Origin: Apostichopus japonicus
Lineage: Eukaryota > Echinodermata > Holothuroidea > Aspidochirotida > Stichopodidae
Direction: 5' to 3'
Assembly: GCF_037975245.1 (NCBI RefSeq)
Contig: NC_092572.1
Span: 1,897,501 to 1,961,500 of the forward strand
DNA: 64,000 nt
The position numbers were made by a program, and so were the translations under genes. Below are positions 12,901 to 25,200 of the stretch, piece after piece. The notes beneath the pieces were generated by a model. It searched no databases, was not told where the DNA came from, and worked only from the letters and a program-made list of their open reading frames with translations. The stretch's first letter is position 1, and the number at the start of each line of letters is the position of its first letter.

Positions 12901-14666
12901 AATTTTAGGCAGTTGCATAAAGAGAAAGTATTGACACTTTTTCAATGTTGTAGCATTAAATTAAACTGAATATACCCATGTCACATTTACAACAAAAGAT
13001 ATCCGGTGATGTTCTTAACTGTAAATATACATGTAAATATAAAGACACCTTGCGATTTATCACATGGGATACCGTCGACTTGATACCGATTGTAATTTTT
13101 GTATAATTACAATTTTCATTCACGGAAGACGTAAAATAATGTATTCATCTTGGAATCAATAATTAAGGACAATTTCTTGGTACTTGTTGCACCTCAAGCA
13201 TTATGCAGTGTGTAGAAGCAACGTAGTGTGTTCGATTAATAGGGAGAATAATAGGGAGAGAAGTTATGACTAGTTAATCAGGAACAGAAAAGACGGATTA
13301 TTGAGGTACTCATTAAGAAATATTTCCGTATTAGTTGTCTGTTTGAGAATACCTCTTAACTAATTAATCACATTATCAAGTATACCATACCAGTAGTTTG
13401 ACTTTAACCGCAGCTCATTAGGTTTACTGATATTATAAAAACGTGTATATAAAATGTAAATTATAACATAGCTAGAGTATATCTTGCCCGCTCCACATTG
13501 ATTTAGGAGGCATGGTAACTTTGGTGTTTGCTCAGTCTTCAGTATCAATGATTCTAAAAAACTACTTTTGTTAGGAATCCCACCATTTCCGGTTGACCGG
13601 GAAGTTAGATTTGACGAGGACATAATCAAACCATCAGTACCCTGGCCCGAGAAGTACTTACAGTTAAGGTTAGAAAGCATTATACCTCTTCCATAATCTA
13701 GTTTATTGCCAACATGACACTTTTAATATGTTATTATAACACAACAATATAGTAACCGCATAGTGTAAAACCGTTATATACCGTGTTCGAATTTTGTATC
13801 TGGATGTAGAACTGGGAACATTTGGAAAAGGATTATGAAGCATAGGAAGAAGTTACTCAGTTATGTTCTTTCATTTTGGTTTTACTAAGTGTATTATGCA
13901 ATGCAGACAACATAGTACATTAAGTAAAGAATACTGACTTTTTCTCCAAACAAAATCCTGATAAGTAAATGTTTTCATTGTCGATTATGATACAGATATG
14001 TAGTCCTTTTTTCAGTCGTTATTTTTCAGTTGTCGTTTTACTTAACCGATTGATAGCGCAAATCATTTCATAATGCCTTAATTCGTTTCAAGCATCTTGT
14101 AGTTTACATTTCATTAAGATCTACAAAGTAGATTCACATCTCGTTCATTCAGTTCTTGTCGTCTATTTCTCAAATATTTACAGAGATAAAATCTTGTTCG
14201 ATTGTTGGAAGTATAACTGTTCTCTTCGACCTTCCATTCATCAATTGAGAGCAACATTCGTAGCTGTAAGTAATCCATTACTCATATTATGTATCAACCA
14301 GTATTTAGAATGCTGATAGTTAACAACAGTATACTTTGCTAAATAGTCTGCTTTGCCTTTGAAATACTTCAACTCAGCTTTTTTTTTTTTTTTTTTTTTT
14401 TGGGGGGGGGAGGGCGGCAAAAACGGTTAATGTACAAAGAAAGCACTATAGCTGATAGTTACTTAAAATTTAATGCTAATTCTACTTTGCTCATCCTGAT
14501 TTTATATCCTACATTAAGTACTCATATTATCCCTCAACAGATATTTGAGAAATTAATCACGGACAGTTCTTACGAGATACCGATACCTACGACGTATTTA
14601 CCTATGAGAACCCCTGATACCACTCAACCTACCTATGCAGAACAAATCTACCATGCTGGAAAGTGA
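6905..14666 (+). CDS. Receptor pseudokinase 1: signal peptide, broken Ig exon, TM, tyrosine-kinase-like domain
   Basis: Exons read by eye: 6905-6962 (19-residue hydrophobic signal peptide), 7045-about 7321 (Ig-like, broken), 8932-9189 (stalk and one TM helix), 10091-10121, 10326-10402, 10748-10918, 11140-11250, 11613-11785, 12016-12135, 12762-12876, 13575-13668, 14184-14265 and 14541-14666 (stop TGA). Intron phases agree from the TM exon to the end. The last exons follow kinase order: HPGLTTEKVLL replaces HRDLAARN, FDFCLA replaces DFG, then SSDVWS...VIWEI, and CW...RPS of the C-lobe. The VAIK lysine is absent (VVVTTL). With all three catalytic motifs lost it should be a pseudokinase. The tail holds YEIP, YLPM (a YxxM motif) and YAEQIY. 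The Ig exon has a one-base deletion relative to the paralogue, giving TGA at 7119-7121, and its second half has no counterpart. The gene may therefore be a pseudogene, or may be expressed without this exon. Donor 9190 (GTAGGT) and a GC donor at 10919 are atypical. Confidence 0.75.
7045..7321 (+). pseudogene. Frameshifted, truncated Ig-like exon of pseudokinase gene 1
   Basis: Aligned with the intact paralogous exon 45371-45691, the frame runs to ...TIVCR and then meets TGA at 7119-7121. Skipping one base restores DPVCLVCPVYQ, EWFTAETRI and CHQT, matching DPVCLVCPVYQ, IWFIAETRI and CHET. After about 7270 the similarity ends, and a stop at 7319-7321 closes the frame. The C-terminal Cys-containing strands and the donor site seen in the paralogue are missing. 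A sequencing error could explain the frameshift but not the lost second half. Confidence 0.75.
14379..14410 (+). repeat. Poly-T/poly-G composite homopolymer
   Basis: About 23 T are followed directly by nine G within the last intron of pseudokinase gene 1. The poly-T lies about 140 bases before the final acceptor. Such runs are prone to length error. Confidence 0.9.
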
Positions 14667-15479
14667 ACTGGGTGTCGCATGGCTCTGATATTGGATGTAA
14701 CGGCTGGACGGTGCGGTATCTGGAGAGCACATGATGCTGTTGGAGTTACTTACCACGGTAGTTCTAACATGCTGGAATTATACGCTACGCCAAAAGGGTA
14801 TACAATATACCATGATGATGTATAACCTAACGATGGTGGTGCAAATTGAAAGACGATGATGTAAGACCTAACAAAGATGATGAAGAATATACGATTATGA
14901 TGTAAAATACACGATGATGAGGTAACAACTAACAACGATGATTTAAAAATATACAATGATGATGAAATAATATACAATATATGATAAATATTAGATAATA
15001 ACAACTTTAGATTGGTTCACTTTTATATGATGATATGTTTTGGATATAACACTTTTCATGTAAAAGCTTTATGTTCATGAGCTACGGAATCCTTTAATAG
15101 TCGTTGATATAATTCAGCATGAAATTCACACAAATTACACACACTAGACTTGAGTAAAACCTGTTAGCCAATCAGCGATGTTGTATGATGCGAACCACAC
15201 ATTACAAAGTAATAACAGCTTAAATGACGGGCTGTTTTGGAAGTGCAAGACTTTTTATCAAAGAAAGGTTAACCAATTTTCCCAGAAGTATTATTACATC
15301 ATATTCATAACCAAAAGCCAGCAATTAAATAACGCTGCTTTTCTCTTCCGTACCTGTTTTCAGCTCCCTTCCATCCCAGAAAATTAATTACTTCTTGAAC
15401 ACCGTTGTTAACCATTAGAGTGTTTTGAGTTTGATTTATTTCCACATAATATAAATACAATGGTGAATAATTTAAATCA
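14667..15479. other. Intergenic region 3' of pseudokinase gene 1
   Basis: No gene is seen. Between about 14810 and 14990 ATGATG-rich imperfect repeats recur (ACGATGATG, ACAATGATGATG). These are simple-sequence tracts that also create a spurious minus-strand frame. Confidence 0.6.
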
Positions 15480-18400
15480 CTAGCAGGTGGAGGTGGACAG
15501 AAGAAACAGAGCTTTTACAAGCATTCTCCTTTTACGAAATCAATAAATGAAAGAATACAAATTATAAGAGAGAGGAAGAAGGAAAGAACAAAGAACAAAG
15601 AAAAAAAAACGCAAGAAACTAAGAACCAATGCTTAATGATAATAATCGTTAAGTAAAATTGATTTCATTTTTCTTTGAAGCTTAAATAGTTTTAGATTCA
15701 TCATTGTGTTGTCCAAACTATTCCAGATTGTATCTCCAGAATTGATAAAAAGTCGATGAGTCCTCGTAGAAGTGACTAAATTTTACGGAAATGTTGACAA
15801 AAGCGTGCATTGTAGTTATGAATGTCAAAATTCGCAGGCAAGAGTCCATGACATATTTATACATAAATAGAGCCAATTGGAATTTGTATGTGTCAAAGAT
15901 ATTTAAAAGTTTGAAGTTAGAAAATATGATATTACTCTGCGCACGATGACTAGAGTTTGTATTTAGGCTGATGGCTTTCTTCTGGAAAGTAAACAGGCGA
16001 TTAAGGTAAGATAGAAAGGGCTTTTCCCTATATTATGTCCCAGTAAGACAGTTTTGATTTAATAAGGGAATCTTGCAGTGTTGTAAGTGTATGCGATTGT
16101 ACAATATAGCGATTTTTATGAAGTATTTCATTAGTCTTTGAAATTTGAGGGCATTGACTTTTAATATGATACTTCCAGGTGAGATTTGAGTCAAGTAGAA
16201 CACCTAGAAATTAACGAGAGTAATATCACCATTATCAATAAATACGTTAACAATATCAACCTTTCGCTGAACAGGACGAAATAGTATACAATTGATTTGC
16301 CTACATTTAAAGGCAAATTATTTTTGTGCTTAAAAAGAATACGTCTGTAAAGAGTGTAATGTTAAAAATTTGAGAACAGTTACACACGTCATTGATGCAT
16401 GTAGATAAGATCACGTAGTGGTCCACAGAACCATGTGGGAGGCCGCAGTTGACTGTACTGGTCTTAGAAGTTTGACGATTGATGCGTACAAAACGTTCTC
16501 TCTTGAAAGATAGCTTTCGAACCATATATATGTAACCCCACGTATTCCATAATGGCTAAGCCTTTTTTAATAAGATGTAATGGTTGATAGTGTCGAATGC
16601 TTTAGACGATTTCAAAACACAGCAAAGTAAATTCATCGTTAATGAGGTTAATATCTAAGAACTGAACTGTATCTGCTGCCGCCATATACGTGGAAAGATT
16701 CTCATAAAAACCAAATTGACGTGATGAAATGATATCATTCTTGTCTAGGGAGTCTGTGAGTTATATAAACATGGTTTTCTCGAGAAGTATATAAGATGTA
16801 GACAGAATCTAGATTAGTCGTTATTTTGAAAGCACAGAGGGATCACCAGTTTTGTAAATAGTCGTTATTCTAGCAACTTTCATACCATAAGGAACAATAC
16901 CACTAGAGAGGGAAAGGTTGCAAGTATAGGTGAGCGGTTCAAGAAGATTTTCGCAAGTAAAACTTATATTGACAGTTGTACCGTCAGTCCCAGCCGCTGA
17001 ACCTATGATAAAATTATGAATGATTGAAGACATTTTCATACAGTTAGTTGAGGAAATAAACATAGTATTAGGGTAAGAGTTTTTAAGAAAACCATTGAAG
17101 TCGACATTACCATGTACCCAGCTTAGTTCAGACCGAAACTAGACAATAAATTATTATTAAAGCAATTAACAACCCTTAATTCTTCGCTATTGTGATTTAT
17201 TCTAAGTAGGCTTGATATTTCGGTCATGGCAGGATCTTCTTCAGAGGTTAAATGGCAAGTGTTATTAGTCAATTCAGCCTCTGAAGCAGATCCTACTAGG
17301 ATAAAAAACGGTCAGGCCTACTTACTGTTACACATTTATTGTGCTTACAGTTTTTGTTTTGTTTTATTTTAATTTTATATGATTTATTCTAAAATTCATT
17401 TTATCTACCAATTATTTCATTGATAGTTCCCCAGGTTTCCTTCTGATTATTTTTAGTTTCATTGAGTAAATTGCTATAGTAAAATAGGAATTTTTTGAGA
17501 GCCTAATTAGTGAAGTAAGGATATTTTTGTAATTGACGTTGTGTAAGTTATTTCGAAGAGATCTGTTTTGAAGGTACGATTTGTATTATTTTCTTAAGTA
17601 GCAATTGATTAATGAGGTTGGTAATCAAAGAATTGCATTTGCGTGACCCCTTGACACCACTGCGCTTAATAGGATAATCTCACTTATTACACTAACAAAT
17701 ATTTTACAAGCATCATTTACATCTGTTTTTGTGTATAGCTGATGCCATAGTTGAAGTCGTTGGGCTCATAGGAAAACCTATAATATTTACCCCTCGACGT
17801 ATCCATTTTCATTACATAACGTGTGAGCAATTTGAAGAATTGAACGCAGCTGACATATAATAGGTCAATGGTCACTTATAGCAGACACAGAAATGCCAGA
17901 CATATTGAAGAGATTGAAGTCATTACAGAAATTAGTATCAATTTAAGTGGAAGATGAATCAGTAATCCCGTTAGTTTTTTTTATAAGCGGCGTGAGTGAA
18001 TCAGAGAACATATTATCTCAAAAAGTGGCAACATGACTACTAGAGTCATTCTTGAGGAGGTCAATATTAAAATCACTGAGAAGCAAGCGTGATTTTTTAC
18101 CCAGGTTAATGGCATTTACCAGGTTGGACATCGCATCATTAAAAGTAATCACGGAACCATCTGGCGGTCGATAAATAACACCAATTATAAAATTGCGGTC
18201 TTGGTGTATAGCTTCAATAATTACAAATTCAAAAGTACTCTAATTGAAATTAAAATCATACCTTGTTTATACTAACACCATTGCGAATATAAAAAGCACC
18301 ACGTTTACCAGTTCTATTATTATGTATGAAGTTATAATTATCCACCTGTAACATATTTGGAGGAGTGTTTTCTTGAATCCAAGTCTCAGAAATGGCAACT

Positions 18401-18540
18401 ATTTAGACTCTAGAGTCTTATTCATCATTAATGAGATAACGAATATTATAATAATTTTTCCATAAACAACAAGTAAAGTGAGATCCAGGTGCCTGATGTT
18501 CACTATAAACAATTGTTTGGAATTCGCTAGTTTCTATCGT
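15480..18540 (-). mobile_element. Decayed non-LTR retrotransposon (LINE, CR1/L2-like), endonuclease plus reverse transcriptase
   Basis: Reading the minus strand from high to low coordinates gives the LINE order. Endonuclease: AISETW and GKRGAFYI near 18400-18300, IIGVIYRPPDGS near 18190, SDFNIDLL near 18060, and SAISDH near 17880. Then a linker with NNQKETWGTINEIIGR near 17420. Reverse transcriptase: SAAGTDGTT and NLSLSSGIVP near 16980-16890, a degraded GLPHGS...CINDV...LFTDV version of GVPQGS/YINDL/FADD at 16480-16340, then LLDSNLTWKYHIK near 16190 and C-terminal motifs to about 15700. Many stops and frameshifts make it inactive. Endonuclease before RT and these motifs fit the Jockey-superfamily clades CR1/L2; the exact clade is not resolved. 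Limits are approximate, and it is interrupted at about 17165-17345. Confidence 0.88.
17201..17330. repeat. Inverted repeat with hammerhead/Penelope-like motifs, inserted in the LINE
   Basis: Left arm (about 17201-17257) and right arm (about 17275-17330) are imperfect reverse complements around an approximately 20-base spacer. Each arm, read in its own direction, has CCTCTGAAG(A/C)AGATCC, a short stem, then a GAAA-like segment and an AGGC-type end. This resembles CUGAUGA, stem II, GAAA of the hammerhead ribozymes known in Penelope-like elements, with a changed core. The same family occurs at 31521-31880. The repeat structure is directly visible; the ribozyme link is inference. Confidence 0.6.
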
Positions 18541-21500
18541 AAAGATACACATCATAAAAATATAGTGAAACATTTATGGAATGGAAAGAACTGAGTTATT
18601 GATGTCAATTGAAAAATGCTAAATACATGTATTTTGTTTTATTTCTGTTATGGTCGGAATAAATTTGTTAAATATTATCCGTCACGACACATCTACAAGA
18701 TAAGGAGAGGATAAACTGTTACACTGTACATAACTAACTCACATACGCAGATGTGACTCAGCAAAAAAAGCTGAAAGTGGTTCATCAAATATAATTTCCA
18801 AAGTGTGATGTGTGTGTTTATTTAATCTTTGACTTTCTATGAGTTCAACCAAGAGAATATTGTATCTTTAGAAGATAAATTTCGATCGACACTGCAAAAC
18901 TTGTTCGGTGATGAGGCCAGCTTGTAGTAAAGGAATGTAATAGCCTTTATTTATTTTACTTTTGCCTTTTGCTACAGATACGTACTAGCACATTGCTCCT
19001 TTATAGGCCTACTCCTACATGAAGACAAACATTAAACAAAAAACTGAATTTGCGACAACTACAGATAATTGGATTGCAGAAACATGAAAAAAGGCATTGT
19101 AAATCTCCATTTTCCGCATGTAAATACATAATTATCATAGCAAATATGATGTTCTTTCCCTGTTTTGGAACCTCAGCAGCACTGGAGTAACTTAAAATAC
19201 ATTTGATCATTTATATCAAACTCTTACTGTATTATTGAACCAAACTGAAAGGACCAAAAGGTATGTTTCTCGTCATTCGACACTTTGTTCGCTGCATTAC
19301 TAATACATGCTAAACCCTTAACAATCACGACAGCTTTACGCAATAACATAATGACGACAACACAATATAAACTACATACAATGACGTACTGTATATACAG
19401 AATCCTATGCTATATACAAACCTATAAATACTCTCAGTATTAACATAAACCATGGTTGATGCAAATTCTAGCACCGTAAATGGTACAATAAAAAGGGGTT
19501 GCAAACCGTTATTAACCAAGCAGAGTTGTACATCAACCCCAAACCGGTTCCTCAAGGTCTACTGAATACAACAATCTTTTATATAGTTGTTTTAATATGG
19601 TAATAATAAGAGTATAACTGGAAGTGGTAACAATAACTGTTACTGGTTCTTGTACATAGCTACTTGATCACTTAGGTTTCTACTGCTTTAATATCCGTAA
19701 ATTCCATTATCGTCTCGGTAAACATCCTGCGCACTTACTAACTTGAATCATTTAATACATGTCATAACTTACCGAGAGGTTTTTCGTTTCTGTTGGTGAT
19801 CTTAAAGATTACAACAATTTTTGTTTCATATCTGCTTTGTTAAAATTATATATGAATACAGTTTAATAATAATTGAAGAATATTAGTACATTGGAATTTT
19901 GAACTTTGGCCTCAGCCACTAGGTGGAATGTTTGATAACAATCGTATACACAGTAAAGATACATAAACCATGCAAACTAGGGAAACGTCTGGTTTCAGAT
20001 ACAGCTGAATCATAAACGACTAAGTTAGGAAAACAAACTATCGTATGGTTTTGTAACCCTTATAATATTCTAATTTATATTCAGTTATTAGTCAAGGAAA
20101 ACGGAGATCATGAACCTCGAATGAAGGAATTATAACTGATATAAACACAAGAAGGGGCCAATTGGTCAATAAGTGGCGAAAATAATGAAACTTAACCAGC
20201 TGTGGTATAGTGAAACATTCCACGACGACCTTGGTATTGCAGCGTCCGTTCTCTAAGCCGAAAAGAGTTACATTTATGTCCGCTGACCTTACAATGACAA
20301 ACCAGGGCATACCCACAAATGGGTGGGGCTTGGTTGGCAAACGAAGACTTTGTTATAACAATGGCCGCTTCTCAACTTCATACACTAATCACTGTATCTT
20401 GAAACTATAAGACATACGTTTTGCTAAACAATATTAATGAAATAATCAGTAGATGGGTTGGGCCGAAGCAGTTATATGTATTTACAAATAGATAAAAATT
20501 ACTATGTGAGAATCACATAAGATGTGATTGTTACAAAATAATTTTAAAAACGAAAAGTGCGACTTATTAACATTGAAATTGAAACTAAGAAACACAACGT
20601 CACATATTTGACTACAGTGATGACATCACGCACAAGGCTGATCATAATTCATAATGTCATATTTTGTGTATGAAATAAATCAATTCATCATTGCATAATA
20701 CATGTAGATTCACGTGTATTCCGACTGCAAATAAGACTAAATTGAGACAGGGCTCAAGGCTGACATTTCGATTAACAAACAAAGGCTGAATAAAAGCATT
20801 GTATTTCTTACTGAAGTGAGTTTATTAATTTAATTTTCCTTCTTTTCCTTTTCGGTGCTGATTTTATTTTCTCTTGACACTGATAAATATCAGTCAGCAT
20901 GTTGGTTTTATAAGTATTGTTATTAAACTTTTGCAAGTTGTATACTAAGCGTTGTTCTCTTGTTCGCTTGTCCACTTCTCCCACTCTCCATTTTTGCATA
21001 AACGCTCATAAGAGGCATCTTCATTCTTGCGAAAAACTGTAAAATTAAAAGAACATTTTTAGATTTAAAACGTCATTACAAATATTTAACACCAAAGCAT
21101 TTACGTGTATTTCTTTATTTATTTTTTCTTTTCCTTTGATACAGATGTTCAATGGATTATTAGATAAAAGTATAAAAAGAGCTGATATTTAGTTAAAGCA
21201 AATATTGCTATACATCTTGTAACAATTTCTTATATTGATTAATTAATGAACCATGGCAGCACACATTTTCTCGTATGTATTCTTACATTTAGTTTATTTT
21301 CCAAGGTTATTCAATCATTTCAGTGTTAAATAAGAAACCGCTTAATTGTATAATGCATGCATTGCGTGGGGCCTCAAGTTATACGTTTTTCGAAATAACT
21401 TTACCTTACTTAAAATTAGTTTTGGTTTATGTTATTTTGAATATGTACCTTCAGTCTTTTCGATATCAACAATATCATGTAGTTCCTCTTGAGAAAGTCT

Positions 21501-22272
21501 TTCTGGGATTTCGCTGTCACAAAACCTTGGGAAAACGAAGAAGAGATATTGAACAGTATTAATCTTTTGCACACGTTGACTTCTCAAAGTATGTGTGTTA
21601 CTTTTTATCGTTGGTTGATTATAAAACCTACAGACAACGAACGTCAAACTTCTTTAGCACAATATTATGCCATACTGTGCCATGATTTGTTTCTGAAACG
21701 ACAACATGTTCATGCAAAGTATAACACATAATAGACTTTAATACGAATATTAGCTTTAACATTTTCCAAAGCAAATCTCAATCAATTTGGAGGAAAAATA
21801 AAATCGTTAAAAAGTCTCTCATAATGAAGTTTGATGCCGCCAATTTTAGAGTTCAACATGTCTCAATTTTGGGTGTGAAGGCTTATAAACAATAATTATA
21901 ACATTACTTTCTTTATTGATTTTAAGGGGAATCTTTTTCATTTAGCTCTTTATAGGAAGACATGAAACAGTATAGTGTTCCGTTTATTTGGTTCTATGTT
22001 AATGACGGTTACATAATTTTTTGGGCGAAAAAATACACTTTAGCTATATCAGCTGTGAACAATGTCAATTTGTGTACTTAGTTTCATTCTTAGCGGACAC
22101 GACAAGATAGGACATTGGTCTATACATCATCAGTTTAGTTATATATGGTTGCTTTATAAATGAAAACTTTGCTTGTTAAAAAACCCGTAGCGATACCTAT
22201 GCTAGACAATACTTTAGAGAGAATTAATATAAAACTCATGAGAAGAAAAGAAATAATTCAAGCGTCACTCAC
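18541..22272. other. Intergenic region and possible 3' end of Ig-TM-NACHT gene 1
   Basis: No independent gene was found. NACHT gene 1 must continue on the minus strand beyond 22273. A candidate acceptor (TTTTACAG) at about 21037 would add a short terminal exon, 21036-21021, in the right phase and end in TGA. A longer minus-strand open stretch follows at 21034-20950, but in the wrong phase. The overlapping open frames at 20092-20410 on both strands show no similarity and are probably chance. Confidence 0.45.
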
Positions 22273-25200
22273 TTTATTTTTTTCGTCGTTTGTGGAACCT
22301 TTTCCATCACAGCTTTGAATTTAGCTTTGTCTGCTAAATGGACCCCGTGAAAGACAAGCCGATCACGGATGCTCGGTAAACTGCTCAATCGAACAATTGG
22401 TAAGTCTCCATATATCTCCAAAGATTCAATCGTGATCTGTTGGCCCAAAGTATTAATATCAGTGTATATTTATTTGTTTCGGCAAACCGTATTTTATCTT
22501 AGACTGTTTTTTTCACCGTTGTTATTGCGGGTAATTTGCTTTGATTCACATTAATGAGAATATGTGTGCTACAAGTTAAATGCAACAATGGTGGTAAACC
22601 AAGCGACGTATCTGATGAAGCTATTAGGAGAATCGATTGGAATTGACGTCATTCTTGATGATTACACTTTTACAGTCAATCAAGATACTTCATACCGACA
22701 TATATAAAAAAAAACGTCTAGTCAACATTTGGAGCCGACCGTCAGCTCAAACCGTCAAATTGTAGAAAGAAGAAACTTAACAAGCTGTTCATCTACTGCA
22801 ATTATTTAAATATAGTTACATATTATTAAATACAATATAATGCTGCCAAGATCGTCAAGGCGGCCACAGACGCAACCACTAAGGACACATTTCAGCTAGA
22901 TGATAGACAGACAATATAACTGGCCCGATGAACATTCACTGGCATAAAGTACATAGGAAAAAGGGATAAAACATGAAAGGAGAGATATAGCAATAGTTAT
23001 CGAGACGAATTGAGACTAATAATTAAAAAATGATAATTTCTTTTTTTGTTTACCCACATGAATTCAGTATGACAACAACTCACATTATCTACTAGAAAAG
23101 CAAGTTTGCATGAGAAGCAATAATGCTCATCGGATAATTCAAAGCAGGATGCTAACACATGCTTTCGTTTAAGAAAATCAAATTCTTTTCTTTTCTAACT
23201 ATTTAATATAATACAATATTTGATACACCGTTTATACCCTTTAGGTTCTTTACTAGGTACAAAATGCTAACGTAAAATATGAATGTGTTAGCAACTTGAG
23301 GAAATCTAGAAATGGCTTAATCCTTACTTCTGTCTTCTTGCAACTCTTCAACAAGTGCAATATTGCGTCTTGGTAATATTCTTCTGTGCTATGATTGAAC
23401 ACCACCTTCTCCAAATGTAACATGTCTGCATGTTCTTTGTATTTCTCTTCATCTAGCGTTCCCACTTCCAGTAAACATGCTATTAGATCGCATTTACCGA
23501 CTTCCAAAAGATTATTGATTGCCTTAAGCTTGTTTTCAAAGAACAGAAACAAATTTTTTTCCAGCATTGTATTGTCTACCCTGTTTGTATGTAAATAAAT
23601 CGAAGCAAACAAGCGAGCAATTAATGGAGATCTTGTAATATAATCTTTACAATTAGAAACAGTTCTCATCTGAGATTGCCAATTTTCCAAAATATCTGCA
23701 ACAATTTTGTAATTCAAGGGTCTCTCCTCGGGATTAGGTGTTTGGTCTTTCCATTCCTTTTGCTTTTCCTCTAACATGCTGTACACCTCGATGTTTTCCT
23801 TTTTTTTTTGGTTTTCCTTCTCTTGCCAAAATCTTTCAAAAAACGCATTTCTTTGGATTTCGGTAAATCCGAGAACGTCTACCCTTGTGTAAGGTTTGCT
23901 CATAACTTTCAAATCCTTGTCAATGTTACGAGAGGTTACCCAAAGTTTCATTTTTCTAAAGTTACCAATATTACCCTTCAAGATATGCTCCACAGGTAGC
24001 CTCTTCTCACTGACTACATTCGATATATTATTTTTATTATTATTATTATGAAGTCTTGACCAATTGCTAACTCCATCTAACATTACAATGCTATCTTTCC
24101 TTTCTAATTCCAAAATTAAACTATTAGTTTCTTCAACAGAGTTTTCGCGGTTCAACAGTTTCATGAGTTCATCCAATATACAAGCGTCTTTGGAAAGATA
24201 CTTGAGCTGAAGGTAAATGAGAATAATATCTTTTAGAATGTCTCCATTCTGCCACTTTCTTGATATGTCCCGAAATAAATGTGATTTGCCAATACCAGGC
24301 TCGCCAATAAATAATACTCTGTTATCCCGCTCGTCCCTGGATAATGCCTCAAGCAGCTTATAGGTATTATTAACACAAGATGTACCGTTGTCTTCGTACG
24401 TTATCGAGAACTGAGAATCACAACACCAGCTGTCACTGAATGAGACTTGTTTTAATTCTTCCAACACATTAGTCTGTTTTACTTCTTCCAACAACGTTCC
24501 TATCGAAAAGAATAGAAAAATAACCAACTTTTTTTAAATGACTTTGTAATGTATTTTTACCAAAAGTCTCCCTCAAACTCAGGCAACACAAACAGACTAA
24601 GTATCATTTATTGCTTCAATATTTGATAATTAAAAAGAGGCCATTAACGATCTCTTAAATTTATTCCTCTGGTTTCTATTCACCCACAAAATTAACAAAC
24701 AAAAAAACAGAGCAAATAAATGATGCCATAACCTAATTTTGTATTTGAAAAGTGCATTAAGGTTCAACAGGCATTTGAAAGAACATGAACTAATCGATGC
24801 GAGTCCTATTACAATTCATAAAAAAAGAACGTTCAATTGTACCTTCTAAATATATTCTGGTATGGGCATTCGCAAAAAAAAAAAAAAAATGAGAGGCGGC
24901 AAGCGCACTTCCATTGTCAAAAACCGATTAACTGTCCAAAACATAAACTTATTAACCAATTAACCGTCTACATTGAATTGTGTATTGTCGTGGGGCATGG
25001 GTAAATGATGTTCTAAGAGGGACAGCAATATCTACCAGATTCCAAGTCTTTGTTTAACTATTAGATACCTCCAGCCGTCCGGACATGGCTCTCACGGGCT
25101 TTGTCTGTTATGGACAGTGTCTAGAATTTACATTATGGTGATTTTTAGGAGAGCGTTTCTTTTCTGTTTTCTTTTCGTTTTGTGAAGGCCGATTTCAGTG

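Noticed and set aside
20092..20410. Overlapping frames on both strands, considered as a possible last exon of NACHT gene 1
   Set aside because: No matching splice phase and no similarity to the paralogue's C-terminal exon.
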